This document shows positions 48,385-61,687 of a stretch of 64,000 nucleotides of DNA, in pieces (the stretch's first letter is position 1; each line of letters opens with the position of its first letter). The notes beneath the pieces are model-generated. The model did not search any database and had not been told where the DNA came from. It saw nothing but the letters and a program-made list of their open reading frames with translations. The DNA comes from Epichloe hybrida (lineage: Eukaryota; Ascomycota; Sordariomycetes; Hypocreales; Clavicipitaceae): the NCBI GenBank assembly GCA_019022495.1, contig JAFEKR010000025.1, positions 682,001 to 746,000 on the forward strand, written 5' to 3'. The position numbers and the translations under genes were made by a program.

Positions 48385-51300
48385 TCAGTTTCGAGAAGCC
48401 TTTGCCATGGTGTTCAAGGCACTTCCATTCTTAAACCATTCAAGTTGTGGCTCATTGAAAGTATGCTGCAAGGAAATCTCGAATGATTTACCATCCTTGG
48501 GATGAACAACCATGGGCACTGGCTTGCCAACAGCAAGCTGTGTGCAGAGAATATCAACCTAAATTGAAGTCAGCAACGAGGTCAACATTAGCTTTCGAGA
48601 ACCTGTGAATTGAGTTACCTTGTCATCAGGCTTAATCTTGTCGTAGTCGGCTGGATCAGCGAATGTCAGAGGAAGCATGCCTTGCTTCTTGAGGTTCGTC
48701 TCGTGAATACGAGCAAAACTACGTGTAATAATTGCAAGACCTCCAAGGTGGCGAGGTTCAAGTGCCGCATGTTCACGTGAGCTACCCTCACCGTAGTTCC
48801 AGTCGCCGATGACAACCCATTTAATTCCCTTCTTCTTGTAATCACGGGCTACAGCGGGAACGGCATCCCATTCGCCAGTAGTGAAATTTTTGACCTTGTT
48901 CGCTTCACCATTGGCCTCATTGATAGCACCAATCAGCATATTGTTTGATATGTTGTCAAGGTGACCACGGTATTTGAGCCAAGGACCAGCCATGGAAATA
49001 TGGTCCGTAGTAGTCTTGCCCTTCGCCTTGATAAGGATGGGAATATCCTTTGCATCTTTTCCATCCCAAGGTGGGAAGGGCTGTAAAATCTGAAGACGGT
49101 CAGACGTAGGAGCTACCTGAACGTCAACGCTGGCTCGGTCCTTTGGAGGGGCCTGGTAAGTGTTCTCGCCAGAATCATAACCGCGGACAGGAAGGCCATC
49201 TCCTGTTGGAGGCTTCAACAGGAACTCATTGCCATCCTTGTCCTTGAGCTTGTCGACGAGGGGATTGAAATGCAAATTTCCGGCAATGGTGAGGGCCACA
49301 ACGAGGTCAGGAGAGGTCACGAAAGAGTGTGTAGCGGGGTTTCCATCATTTCGTCCAGTGAAGTTTCGATTGTAAGAAGACAAGATGGAGTTGGCTTCGC
49401 CCTTCTTCACATCTTGGCGATCCCACTGACCAATACAGGGACCACAAGCGTTGGCTAAGACCGTGCCGCCGAATTCTTCAAAAGTCTTAAGCTGACCATC
49501 CCTCGCAATAGTAGCTCGAATTTGTTCGGATCCAGGAGTTACAGTGAACGCAGCCTTGGCCTTGAGACCGTGGTCCAAAGCGTCACGGGCAATGGAAGCA
49601 GCTCGAGACATGTCTTCATAAGAGGAGTTGGTGCAAGACCCAATGAGGCCAACTTTGAGCTCCTCAGGCCAGCCGTTGTCCTTCACAGCTTGGCTAAATT
49701 TGGAGATGGGAGTACCGAGATCGGGGGTGAAGGGGCCATTGATATGAGGCTCAAGCTCAGACAGATTCAATTCAATCAATTGATCGTACTCAGCCCCTTC
49801 ATCTGCGCGAAGCTCTGCGGCATAGGAACGAGCAAAGTCACCAACGTCCTTGCGCTTCGTAGCTACCAAGTAGTCGTACATACGGTCGTTAAAGGGGAAT
49901 ATAGATGTCGTAGCGCCAATCTCAGCTCCCATGTTCGCGCAGGTCGCGAAACCAGTTGTTCCGAATGAATCTAAACCGGGTCCTGTAATAACTGTGTTAG
50001 AAGCGATATTCATGAAAGTACGCTCAAATGTGGTCGAGGTGTAGAGTAAGTTAAACGAAAAAAGAAAATGTGTAACGGGAAGGCATGCTAGAAGCGAGTA
50101 GCTGGCAGTGTTACGCTTGCAACATGTTCCTTTGCCTCTAAATGTCTCAGGAGGCGGCTAAGTCATTGGGATTCCCAGTCACGAGTTTCGCGAATGAGGC
50201 CATGAAGCCCAGCAGCCTTTTTCACTTGAAGCTTTTAAAGACCACTGGTATGCCTCTGTAACTTGATGTTCTTTTGGCGAACAAGAATTGCAACCCGCGC
50301 AACGAAATCCTTTCATTTCTGTGGTCTTGGCCATCGAGTGTTTGTTTGAAGCTTTTGCCGATTCCAGATTCAATTTGCAATGTTCCCATTGTTGGACTCG
50401 TGCAATATCATGAGCCTCATCGGCGTGAGCTTACTTTTTCTTCTTGCGCCAATCCCTGTAGTAATCGCTGCGATGTTATCACAATTCAGTGATTATAGAC
50501 GCAGCTTCTTCAGCACTAACTTTCTCGAATGGGGAATGCCGCCCGTGTGTGTGATGAGAACACAGGCCATGATACTGGGAGGTAGTCCAAGTTCCGAAGA
50601 CGAATCCATGTAGCATTTATTCGTTGTGTGCTTGATCGGAAAACATTAAAAAGACCATCACAGACAGCCTTGTTGAAACTAATAAACAAGTCCTCCACGT
50701 CTCAAATGTGGGAAAGATTATGTCATAGCTGGTGTGTTTGGTTGTGTAGCTTGTGGTCGTGGGCATGAATCAGGCAGTGAGCATCAATCACTGGAGCATA
50801 TCTTGGGCAGCCGATATCTGAGACTCCGGGCATTCTTGTGGAATTCAATGGGAAACTTCCCTCATTGCCATTGATTGATCAGGCAAAGCTCATTTGTGAC
50901 TTGCTTGTTCTGATGCAATGATTTTCCCACAGGCCTTGTTCACTAGTTGATGACAACCACTAATGGGAAGTTTGGCGTCGTCCAACAGCAGCGTGGATGT
51001 GTAGGGGAAATTAACAGTATGTTACACCGAGTTGTTTGTAGTCAAACGAGCACCCAAGCTGCTCACACACTGGATATAGACAAAACTGGTCGGTGCATTG
51101 AAGCTTGAGAAAGTTAAACAGATTAGGGTGGGGGAAGTGTGAAAATGACCATTTTACGCCATTATGTGTGCGCTGCGGCTGCCACTTGGCAAACAATGAT
51201 CGAAATGTCAAATTGGGAAGGAGCACCCCTTACCATGGTACTCGATGATGGCGCCCGTGCCACCTTTCACAGTAAGAATATCGGCAACCTTGAGAATGAT

Positions 51301-52308
51301 GTCTGCAGTATTCCAATTCGGTGCCAAGTTAGCAGTGCTCGAGTAGAAAACAGATTGTTCGAAGATTTGGCATGGTAGAACTCAAATGCAAGTTTCCGAT
51401 AGAATTCGCCCACCTTTGGGAGTAGTCCAGCCAGAAAGCTGACCCGTTAGTTTGATGCCAATAACCTTGGGAGCCTTGAGTTCCCATGGCAAATTGGCCA
51501 TCACATCGACGGCATCAGCACCACCAACGCCAATTGCGCACATGCCAAGTCCACCAGCGTTGGGTGTGTGAGAGTCTGTGCCGATGAGCAGACCGCCGGG
51601 GAAGGCGTAGTTCTCTAGGAGAATCTGGTGGATAATGCCAGATCCTGGGCGAAAGAAACCGATGTTATACTTGGCACAAGCAGAAGACAAAAAGTCGTAA
51701 ACTTCTTTGTTGATGCTGACAGCTCGTGCCAGATCCTTCTCGCCGCCAACCTGCGCCTCAATCAAATGATCACAGTGAACCGTCGTGGGGTTCGCGACCT
51801 GGTCCATGCCGGCGGACATGAACTGCAGGATGGCCATCTGGGCAGTGGCGTCCTGGCAGGCAACGCGATCAGGTCGTAATTTAAGATATGACTTGCCGCG
51901 TTCAATGTCTTGACTGTGAGGGTCGTCCAAATGCGAATACAATATCTTTTCGGCGTAGGTGAGGGGGCGGTTGAGGCGACTCCGAACAATGGCTAGGTTT
52001 TCGGACATTTTTTTGTAATTAATGAAATTATTTTCTTCCCAGATGTTCTGGCGAACCTAGAATTTTCAAAAGCCAGGGGTTATTGAAAAGTATTATTGGG
52101 ATCACGCACATGCCGCGACTAGATGTCACAAGGTGGCGTAATGGAATAGGCTGTGAAGCAGTACCCGGACAACCTCTCGAAAAAAAAAACATACCTTTCG
52201 GTCTAAAGCGGAATTGGTGGCAGTAGCGAGACGACGAGCTCTGCAGGCACTGCCACCAGAGACGCGAGTTCGGGCAAAACTGCCCAGAACCTGTCTGGGT
52301 GCAAGCAT
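48385..52308 (-). CDS. ACO1: Aconitate hydratase, mitochondrial
   Basis: Iron-sulfur enzyme that interconverts citrate and isocitrate in the TCA cycle. Exons 52308-52195, 52056-51414, 51302-51234, 49982-48619 and 48558-48385 give 787 residues. The first 38 residues form a mitochondrial presequence ([19 protein letters not shown]). The [4Fe-4S] ligands appear as Cys in [16 protein letters not shown] and two Cys in [14 protein letters not shown]. Other blocks: [54 protein letters not shown]. Length is the family norm (about 780). Intron 3 (51233-49983) is 1251 bp, about ten times longer than the others here, yet its ends are canonical and the frame is restored exactly at [15 protein letters not shown]. 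Divergent to HINT over 1.2 kb. Confidence 0.95.
49983..51233 (-). other. Exceptionally long aconitase intron
   Basis: 1251 bp, GTAAGG donor and TTACAG acceptor. Composition is ordinary, with no RIP bias and no terminal repeats that I can see. Only short open frames are present. It could host a small RNA, a regulatory element or an old insertion; I found no C/D-box pattern on a quick read. Confidence 0.6.
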
Positions 52309-53527
52309 CGTGACCGGAATGCCAACTGAGGAAAAAGAAGAGGTGTGTAGACGAATGATTGAGGATCTGTGCCGGCCTGAGGTGAGATTAAGGTCTAGAA
52401 AGCCAGAATGTGGAAGAGCGAAGAATGAGAAGGTATAGGGATGAAAAGAGAAGAGTAGCGAACGAAGATGTCTTCGGGAGTGGAGAGTACGTAGTGTTAA
52501 TACCGCTCGGCAACAAAAACCAACCCTGGGCCAGATGTTACCGAGCAGAGGCAAAAGAAATATGGGGCTTCGAGGTTTGTTACATTGGAACTAGAAAGTT
52601 GGCTGCCAAATCGAGACCTTAGTCTAGTGGGCTTCTCTGTGCCCTAGCCAGTCACAAGCCTTGAGATGATAATCTCGCGGGATTCTCTGGGCGCGAAAGA
52701 GACAGCACATGTTACTACATAGGCGGTTTCTGAAAATAATACAAGCAAAGCATGAGCATGAGCCGAGTTCTGTAGGTACTCAGTTGCGTGTACTTATTCA
52801 TGCTCTCATCACGTATGCCTGCTTAGGCATTGCACTATACTACATAACTTCTTCTTCTTTTCTATTACTTCCTCTTTGATGTATCTTGTTAGTGCCTCGG
52901 ATCACGTAACTCGCCCCTGGCAAATTCGTTTAGTAATGTTGCTCCGAACCGTCTCTCGGCTCCGCTCGGCTCCGCTCGGCTACAAACTTTCCTGCAGATT
53001 TGGGTGCCTCCTTAGTACATAAAGGCCTCAGAAGAAAATTTTGTATCAATAATCTAAAGATTTCTACGTTACGATAGGGGAGGCTTTAACCGCCAAGATT
53101 CAACACTGATATGTCAAGGCTTACACCTAGGTTGTGAACGGAGTGAAGGTTAGGATCATGAGGTCGCGGCTAGATAGCTAATAGCTAAGTGTCGGTCACC
53201 GGCTTGAAGGTTTTAGGTGACCTTTGGTATACCGTATTAACCCCTCCTTGCTCGCACGTGACTAGGTCTTGGCTAGGCCACTGCGCGCTGCTATGCTACA
53301 TAGGTGCTGCCATCCAGCGCGAGGTTCCCGCCTCCGCGCTAACAGATCATTACTACCTAATCTTTTTGGTAGAACTTCAGAGACCATGGGCCCGTCTTGA
53401 AGACCGAACAGCCCATGACATTCCACACTTCCGATTCCCCTCTTCAAGACTTGACACTCACGAATCACAATCTAATCCCAATAGCACTGGTATTTCGCAG
53501 TCAATCTGGCGTCTCCAAGTATACACA
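52309..53527. promoter_or_regulatory. Divergent region aconitase/HINT
   Basis: 1.2 kb between start codons. It holds a 10-bp tandem repeat CTCGGCTCCG (2.7 copies, 52955-52981). An open frame 53189-53599 runs into HINT exon 1 in the same frame as its ATG, but it has no homology upstream of that ATG and I treat it as leader. Promoter function is assumed from position only. Confidence 0.35.
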
Positions 53528-54322
53528 ATGGCTTGCACCTTCTGTCGCATCATTAAGGGTAAGCAGTCATTGTGGGCGGTGGTGACACGGACGAGATGAA
53601 GCATTGCTGGTCTCCAACCAGAAGCTAATGCGGCCACAATTGCACCACCGGCAGGTGAAATTCCCTGCATGAAGCTCTTTGAGAGTGAAAAGACTTTGGC
53701 ATTTCTTGACATCGGCCCCCTGAGTAAGGGCCATGCTGTACGTATATGCTCAGCCTTTCGCACGCATTTCCACAAGTCCAACAACCTTCTACTGTTTGCG
53801 TCATTACGCCTTGATAAATCTAACGAAGTTTTGAACGCGTCCTGCCACTAGCTCGTTATACCCAAATATCACGGTGCAAAGCTGGCAGATATACCTGACG
53901 ACCAGCTCAGCGAGGTGTTGGTAAGTGGGCTATGAAAATTACGAAGCCCCCGGTTTGACAAGCAAGTTGACTTCCACCTCAAAGCCTACATTGAAGAAGC
54001 TCGTAAATGCAACCGGGGCCACCGACTATAACATCCTGCAGAACAACGGCACGATTGCCCACCAGCAGGTTCATCATGTGAGTGCTTATGCTAATGCCGC
54101 TACGCCCCGAAACTGCCCGACTAAGTACATACTTCCTCGTCTGAAGGTTCACTTCCACATGGTCCGTATACCCCCTGCAAGTATGAATGCAGCTTCTTTC
54201 TCATAATATCCTAGATACCAAAACCAAACGAATCAGAGGGTCTTGGCATAAAGTGGCCATCCCAAACCGGCGACATGGACAACCTCAAGGCTCTTTGTGA
54301 AGATATCAAGTCCAAAATGTAG
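53528..54322 (+). CDS. Histidine triad (HINT/HNT1-type) nucleotide-binding protein
   Basis: Small purine-nucleoside phosphoramidase of the HIT superfamily. Six exons: 53528-53558, 53655-53737, 53852-53920, 53985-54077, 54147-54161, 54215-54322, totalling 132 residues. Starts MACTFCRIIKGEIPCMKLFE; core FLDIGPLSKGHALVIPKYH; VNATGATDYNILQNNG; histidine triad within HQQVHHVHFHMIPKP; ends CEDIKSKM. Exon 5 is only 15 bp, coding the VHFHM of the active site. The intron after it has a non-consensus GTCCGT donor, so that junction is the least certain, though frame and conservation demand it. Convergent with the Sec14-like gene. Confidence 0.9.
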
Positions 54323-54829
54323 TGAGATACATCAAGCGCACTAAGCAGAAGTATAGGCACAACACAAAAGCGTAGTTTATCAACTTGAATAGGACAGCCA
54401 CATATCACATTTTCCAGCCCAGAGAACGCTATAGACTTGCTGATTGGAAGACAAAGTCCCTAGCTCCTTCCCTTGCCGCTCGCCTAAAGAGTCTAAAATA
54501 TTCGCAAAACCTCCTATACAATTTTTTTTGTTGTAGACAGTGGTAAACATTCTTTCCAGTATGAGGAGGGAATGCACCTACAGTCCCTAGCAAGAAAATT
54601 CATTTGTCTGCACGAGGATGATATGACACACCAACAACCACAATGATTCGTAATATTCTACATCTTACGAAGGTGCATTGCTAGATCAAACTATTCATGT
54701 TCCCCACTCTATTATCGCGGTCACATATGCAAGTATCGTGAAAAAAATAGCCAGCCAGCTACGCATGAGAGATAACTCAAACGATTACAGCGGTAGTAGA
54801 GTTTGCGTGTAAAAAATCGTTCTTATCTA
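54323..54829. other. Convergent spacer HINT/Sec14-like gene
   Basis: 507 bp containing both 3' ends; a T8/A-rich patch lies near 54520. No gene seen. Confidence 0.4.
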
Positions 54830-56790
<1,961 letters not shown>

Positions 56791-57359
56791 GGATAGCAGA
56801 AAATATCGACAGTCCGCGTCTACACGAGCTGCCTACAAAATGGTAGGGCCGAAAGACGTTCAGATACAGACTCGTTTCTGGTAGTGACACGTACTAGGTT
56901 AAGCTGTGAATAGAAAGCGTGTGGCAATAACTGATGGAACCCCAGTGATCGTCAACAAGGATTTGATGTTCCTGAAGCGTGTCCTGCTTTTTCCGCTACC
57001 CTAGAGCTTCCTCTTTTCGGTACTTCGAGCTTCGGATGAGCAATTAATGATTCGTCTTATGTAGGTTCACATGTTATTTTCACGCTCTACTAGTCTGCAT
57101 AGCTCTTCATTTTGGACCAACCGGATTTCTTAGTGTAGGTGAACGCCAATTTGGTAAACCCTGAGTCGTATAATTGTAACCTATATTCGCTTGTCACAGT
57201 GCAGTACAACATGCTCGTGCGTAGTTGACCCAGATCACGCGTGACGCGCCTGGCGCGTTTGCACGCGCATGTGGGGACAATTACGTTCATTTGCATTTCA
57301 ACCCGTGGTGAAGACTTGCACCAGCTTTTAATAATTAGGCAAGGTCCGGGAATTAACAT
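56791..57359. other. Divergent region Sec14-like gene/DAM1
   Basis: 569 bp; contains the MCB-like box described separately and several GCGCG strings at 57236-57272. No gene. Confidence 0.4.
57237..57242. promoter_or_regulatory. MCB-type box (ACGCGT) upstream of DAM1
   Basis: Perfect ACGCGT in TCACGCGTGACGCG, 118 bp upstream of the DAM1 start codon. It fits a cell-cycle-regulated kinetochore gene; function inferred. Confidence 0.4.
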
Positions 57360-58108
57360 ATGAACATGCGAGATGGTGCCGAGGACCATTGCGATGGCAG
57401 TGCCCGCAAGCGATCGAACTCTCGTTCGCGGCATTCTCGACCAACAACACCACTTCGACCGTCCTCGAGGTCATCTTTCCGGGATTCTGCTCGCGATGCT
57501 GGAAAGGACGCACCGTCTTTTCCCCTCAACCCTCTTGAGCCAGCTTTTGCCGAGCTCTCGGATGCCATGGCTGACCTCGAGGCTAACATGATGCATTTTC
57601 AGCTTATGCATGAGAGCCTGGCTCGATTCAGTGAATCTTTTGCAAGTTTTCTATATGGACTGAACATGAACGCATTCTGTGTTGACTTTCCGGAGGTAAT
57701 GTTTATTTACACTGGAAGAGTTTAATGAACATTGCTAAATGTATTACACGTAAAGGGCCCTATCCCCGAGTCGTTTGGGCGAGATCGGCGACAAGGAACG
57801 CCATCTGAGAGCTCAAGTAGGCTTGAGGCTGATATTGAAGCTACCTTCATGTGGGTGACCTGATCTCTGTAACGACCGTCCCTCCTATGTTTTGAAGCTA
57901 GAATACTGAGCTTAATACTAGGACAACTGAAACCTCATTTGTCGACAACCCGCCGACGTCGATGAAACGACCATCAAAGCCTACAGCTGCCGAGACTCGA
58001 CAATCCCGTCTGCCATTCGCAAGAGGGTCATCGACGAGAGGCAGGGTCAACAGGCGTACTCAACATCGAGGAGGCTCATTGAGCATTCGAGGACGGACTT
58101 TTAAATAA
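57360..58108 (+). CDS. DAM1: DASH/DAM1 kinetochore complex subunit DAM1
   Basis: Component of the outer-kinetochore ring complex that couples chromosomes to microtubules. Exons 57360-57695, 57756-57850 and 57922-58108 give 205 residues. The N-terminus is Ser/Arg-rich (SRSRHSRPTTPLRPSSRSS). The conserved Dam1 domain is FAELSDAMADLEANMMHFQ, then HESLARFSESFASFLYGLNM, NAFCVDFPEGPIPESFGR. The basic tail (STRGRVNRRTQHRGG) may contact tubulin. Introns are 60 and 71 bp. A second ATG two codons on is possible. Convergent with BUD20 over 155 bp. Confidence 0.93.
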
Positions 58109-58263
58109 AAAATGGGAAACATGTCGCGTTCACCATGCGCAGACTGGTGCTGAAAAAGCATCATACATAAACTGCCGGAAATACCGAGATGCATTAAAGT
58201 ACGTATAGCCATCTGGGAAGGGCACTGCGTGCAGTATAAGAAATTGGGCGATCACGTAGCTAC

Positions 58264-58732
58264 CTACGTATCTTCAAACACACCAATTTGCATGTCGGAT
58301 TGTCGGTCGCCTGGTCGAGCCACGCCCTGCGCACCTGCAATTCTGCGAGTGTCTGGATCTGGCTCTTCACGAAGCTGCTTGACTCTGCGCCATCATATGA
58401 GTACGTCAACGCAATCAGAGTGGAAATTAGACATTTTAACGGATACACACCTGCGTTTATGTGGCTTGCCGCGTCTATGGGCTTTCAAGGTCGTCTCTGT
58501 ATCGAACCATTTTGCGCATTCAAGACAGTAATTGTGGCCGAGCCCGGGCAGTTCTTCAGCATTTTTGCTGTCTTTGAACAGCGCAAGATGCCTGGGCGAT
58601 AAAAGATCTGCTTTGATCTGGTCGACATCTCTATGCTTTGTTAGAACATGGATTTTTGAATTCGGTCCTCGCATAACCCTACCTCATCTTCCGTCTTGTC
58701 TTAGTAATCGTCCGCTTGTTTCTGACACCCAT
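58264..58732 (-). CDS. BUD20: C2H2 zinc-finger 60S export factor BUD20
   Basis: Shuttling pre-60S export factor. Exons 58732-58683, 58630-58451 and 58384-58264 give 116 residues. Starts MGVRNKRTITKTRRKMR; then IKADLLSPRHLALFKDS, LPGLGHNYCLECAKWFD and TETTLKAHRRGKPHKRR, a single C-X2-C-X12-H-X5-H finger; VKQLREEPD follows. The C-terminal ~35 residues (RIAGAQGVARPGDRQSDMQ) differ from the usual KEAEAAVG-type tail, so the last exon may use another acceptor. Introns are 52 and 66 bp. Confidence 0.9.
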
Positions 58733-59149
58733 TTTGTTGATTGTAAGAGAGACAGGCTTTATTTAGTTATGTATGTCGGATTGAAATGGGTGACTAGGGG
58801 TGTTTCGTTCCAACCAGCGCTGATTGTAAGGCTTATCGTCGTGAATGTGGTACAAACCGATTTTTTTTCTTTTTACCAGTCCAGGCACTGATATTTTTTT
58901 GGGGGGGGGGGGGGCTAAGCGTGTGGGACCGGAATTACATTCGTACACACCCCCTGGATTATTTTACAAATGTACATGACAGGGGTAAGTGAGCCAATTA
59001 GATATCAGATAGAAAATAAAGGCAACAGGGGCTAGGATTAATATATACCTTTATTTCTTAGTAACACACACTAAAAATTATGTACCCTTTTGTGGCGTTT
59101 AATCCCCTGTGTATTTTCCTTGTAGCTCTCTAAAATATTATAGGGGTTA
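58733..59149. other. BUD20 upstream region with G14 homopolymer
   Basis: Contains T7 followed by a G14 run (about 58894-58914), then repeat-derived sequence leading to the MITE. No gene. Confidence 0.4.
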
Positions 59150-59652
59150 CGGAGGTCGAAGTCAAAAGTCGTGTCCCCTGCACAAGCCCCACTTATAGTG
59201 GGGCTCTACTAATTCTAAAAAATAAGTGATTTTATACTAAAACCTTTACTTTTTAAAGGCTAGTTATATAGTACCTAGTAAGAAAAAATATTATCTAAAT
59301 ATTTTAATAAATAAAGTAATACTCCTTATATTAAATAATTATTACTATCTAATTTATTTAAATTTATTTAAGTACTTAAAGGTAGTTTATTTAAGTTTTA
59401 CTTTATTTAACTTTAAAATTCAAAAGAATATTAAAATAAATTCTTCTTAAGCTAATTCCTTTTACTAGTTATTTTCAAAGTAATATAATATTTAATAAGA
59501 ATTTAAGGTAATTAATTTACTAACTATATCTTATATTATAAGCGTTTAAAAAGTATAGGTTTTAGTGTAAAATCACTTATTCTTTAGAATTACTAGGACC
59601 CCACTATAGGTGGGTCTTATGCAGGGGACACGACTTTTGACTTCGACCTCCG
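59150..59652. mobile_element. 503-bp foldback MITE with ~100-bp terminal inverted repeats
   Basis: The ends read CGGAGGTCGAAGTCAAAAGT inward from both sides and stay complementary for about 100 bp (59150-59257 against 59549-59652). They are flanked by TA at 59148-59149 and 59653-59654. The TIRs keep GC-rich segments (GTGTCCCCTGCA, CCCCAC) while the centre is nearly all A/T. No coding capacity; probably mobilised by a Tc1/mariner-like transposase. Confidence 0.8.
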
Positions 59653-59654
59653 TA

Positions 59655-60908
59655 TATTACAGATCTTTAGGGGAATATATTATTATTCACAGAGGGGCTG
59701 GTGACTTGTAAGGGGGTCTTCTTGTACTTGACCCACCTACCTAATCACCTGACGGCCCTATCATGGCTTAGTTATCTCCTTGAGTGTGCAGCAGCTTGTG
59801 GGTCAGTGGGGCCCCCACAGCCCCCCTTGCCACAAGCTTAGTGACTGCGTGGGTCCGCGAAAGCGTGGTGTAATGCTTTGTACAGGGAAAATTAGTAGTA
59901 CATTTATTATTAGCCTATTTATACACAAGCGAATGTACCTCTAATCCACTTCTATCTAATTGGATACAGACCCTAGCTAAGGTGACTCCACAAGCTGTTA
60001 CACACTGAAGGAGATACTACATATCCCCCCCCTGACAAGACCTCTGGGTCTGTTTCTAATTACCCTTGCAGGTGTGTACATGTATAGCTGATCGCAGCTG
60101 TTAGCGGTGGATAAATAACCGGGGCATGTAGATTTGTAAATAATTCAGGGGGTGTATTGTACATGTAAGAGACTCTCCATTTCCTACCTCCTTATGTAAC
60201 TGTCATCCATCTTGTGGAGTCACGTTAACTAGGGTCTGTATGTATCTAATTGGATAAAGGTAAACTAATCCGTACATGTACATACATGTATGTAGAGACA
60301 CATACATAATACGATTTGCGGACCCCACGGCCCCACAAGGTGAACAACAGTTAAGGAGATAACATCCCGCGCTAATTAGTAAGACTCAGCAGGGCTACGT
60401 ACTTGCAATCTAGATGATACGAAGCGCAAGCGCATAACGGCCTACATAGAAATAAAACCTAGAGTAGTTAATCATTGGAACCAGAAACGCAGTCAATATC
60501 ACACAACTCGAAAAACAAATGTGCGCCTGTTCCGATTCCTCGCATCTTTAAGTTCCAGATAATGTGGACGTGACGTCTAGGGTAGCTTTGACACATACGT
60601 AGGCGGCGGAGGGTGGTGCGCCCATTCTGTAGCTAGCACATGATAACTGTTGAGGGGCTGACGATCACTTATCATGGCAACCTCTATAGCAACCACATCC
60701 GTCAAACCATCGCGCGGCACGCGAGAATTATAAGTTGATCTAGCCGGAAGAATCCACCTAAAAGGTGTCCTACAAGAAAAAGCTCCGGTAAGATGAACAA
60801 AAAACTCAAACCCCAGGTTGGCACGTATCCGGTCCAGACTCTATGTACTGTCGCGATCCGCGACCAAACAGCTGACAGAGAAGACCATTGACTCGACCAA
60901 GAAAAAAA
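59655..60908. repeat. Degenerate repeat patch upstream of MOG1
   Basis: Inverted matches: 58945-58975 with 60127-60157; 59966-59995 with 60211-60241; 59771-59815 with 60318-60363. They suggest decayed elements or LTR pieces in opposite orientation. I could not define element ends. The last ~500 bp (60400-60908) look like ordinary MOG1 5' flank. Confidence 0.45.
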
Positions 60909-61687
60909 ATGCCCGATTATATCGGCACGCCGCTATATGGAGGCGCCATTGTATGCGATCTTCCAGAGAAATTCGCGGATGTGAGGTGAGTCCTAAGTGA
61001 ACACTACGGAGATGCTTAACAGCTACCTCCACTGTCTGATGAAATTGTCATGGATTATACTAACAAGAACTCATATCATTTAAGTAAGCTACGTCAAGTA
61101 CCCGATAATCAAGAAGTCTGGATCGACAAGGATGGGTTCACAAGTATCATCTTTGATATCACCGAACGAGTTGGTGCATCTGGAAATGGCCCCGAGATAG
61201 ATGGCCGTGCAATGACGACGCATCTTGAAGATATGGTTGGGTCGGATATTGATACAGTCAAGATCTGGAACACAGCAGAAACCGAATTCACGCGTTTGGA
61301 GTACGTCTTGTGCATACATGTAAAATGCTGTGCCGCGCGTTATGCTCATAGTTGCATCGGCTAACCACAGTTGAACTTATAATCAGATCAAGAAACCCAG
61401 CATACACTCTCATTGCAACCCAAACGCCCAAGATTGGACACTCACGCGGTTCGGCATCAGCACCAGACTTCACTGCCATTATAATGACCCTCCTGCGCTT
61501 GGAGAGATATAAGACGGATATATTAATAACAATCAATGTTCCGCATATTAAGGGAGAATACAACGAGGAAGAAGTTGATCTCGAGCTTGGTAAGCAAGGT
61601 AAATTGATTGGAGATGCAGTGGAGTATTCAGCTCGCATTTGGGAGACCCTTAAGGTCAAAGATTGGGGTCTCTTTGGAGATTCCTGA
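60909..61687 (+). CDS. MOG1: Ran-GTPase-binding nuclear import factor MOG1
   Basis: Stimulates nucleotide release from Ran/Gsp1 and supports nuclear protein import. Exons 60909-60985, 61085-61300 and 61387-61687 give 197 residues. Starts MPDYIGTPLYGGAIVCDLPE, then FADVSKLRQVPDNQEVWID, FTSIIFDITERV, DTVKIWNTAETEF, YTLIATQTPKIGH, TINVPHIKGEYNEEEVDLE, and the tail KVKDWGLFGDS. Length and motifs fit fungal Mog1. Introns 99 and 86 bp; frame sums agree. The ATG at 61050 lies within intron 1 and is not the start. Confidence 0.93.

Noticed and set aside
48131..48505. 124-codon plus-strand open frame
   Set aside because: Antisense to the last aconitase exon and 3' flank, with no homology.
53189..53527. 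Upstream in-frame extension of HINT
   Set aside because: The protein family starts at MACTFC; the extension has no conserved features and is likely 5' leader.
60818..61000. 60-codon frame starting MARIRSRLYVL overlapping MOG1 exon 1
   Set aside because: Different frame from the MOG1 exon, which carries the conserved protein.
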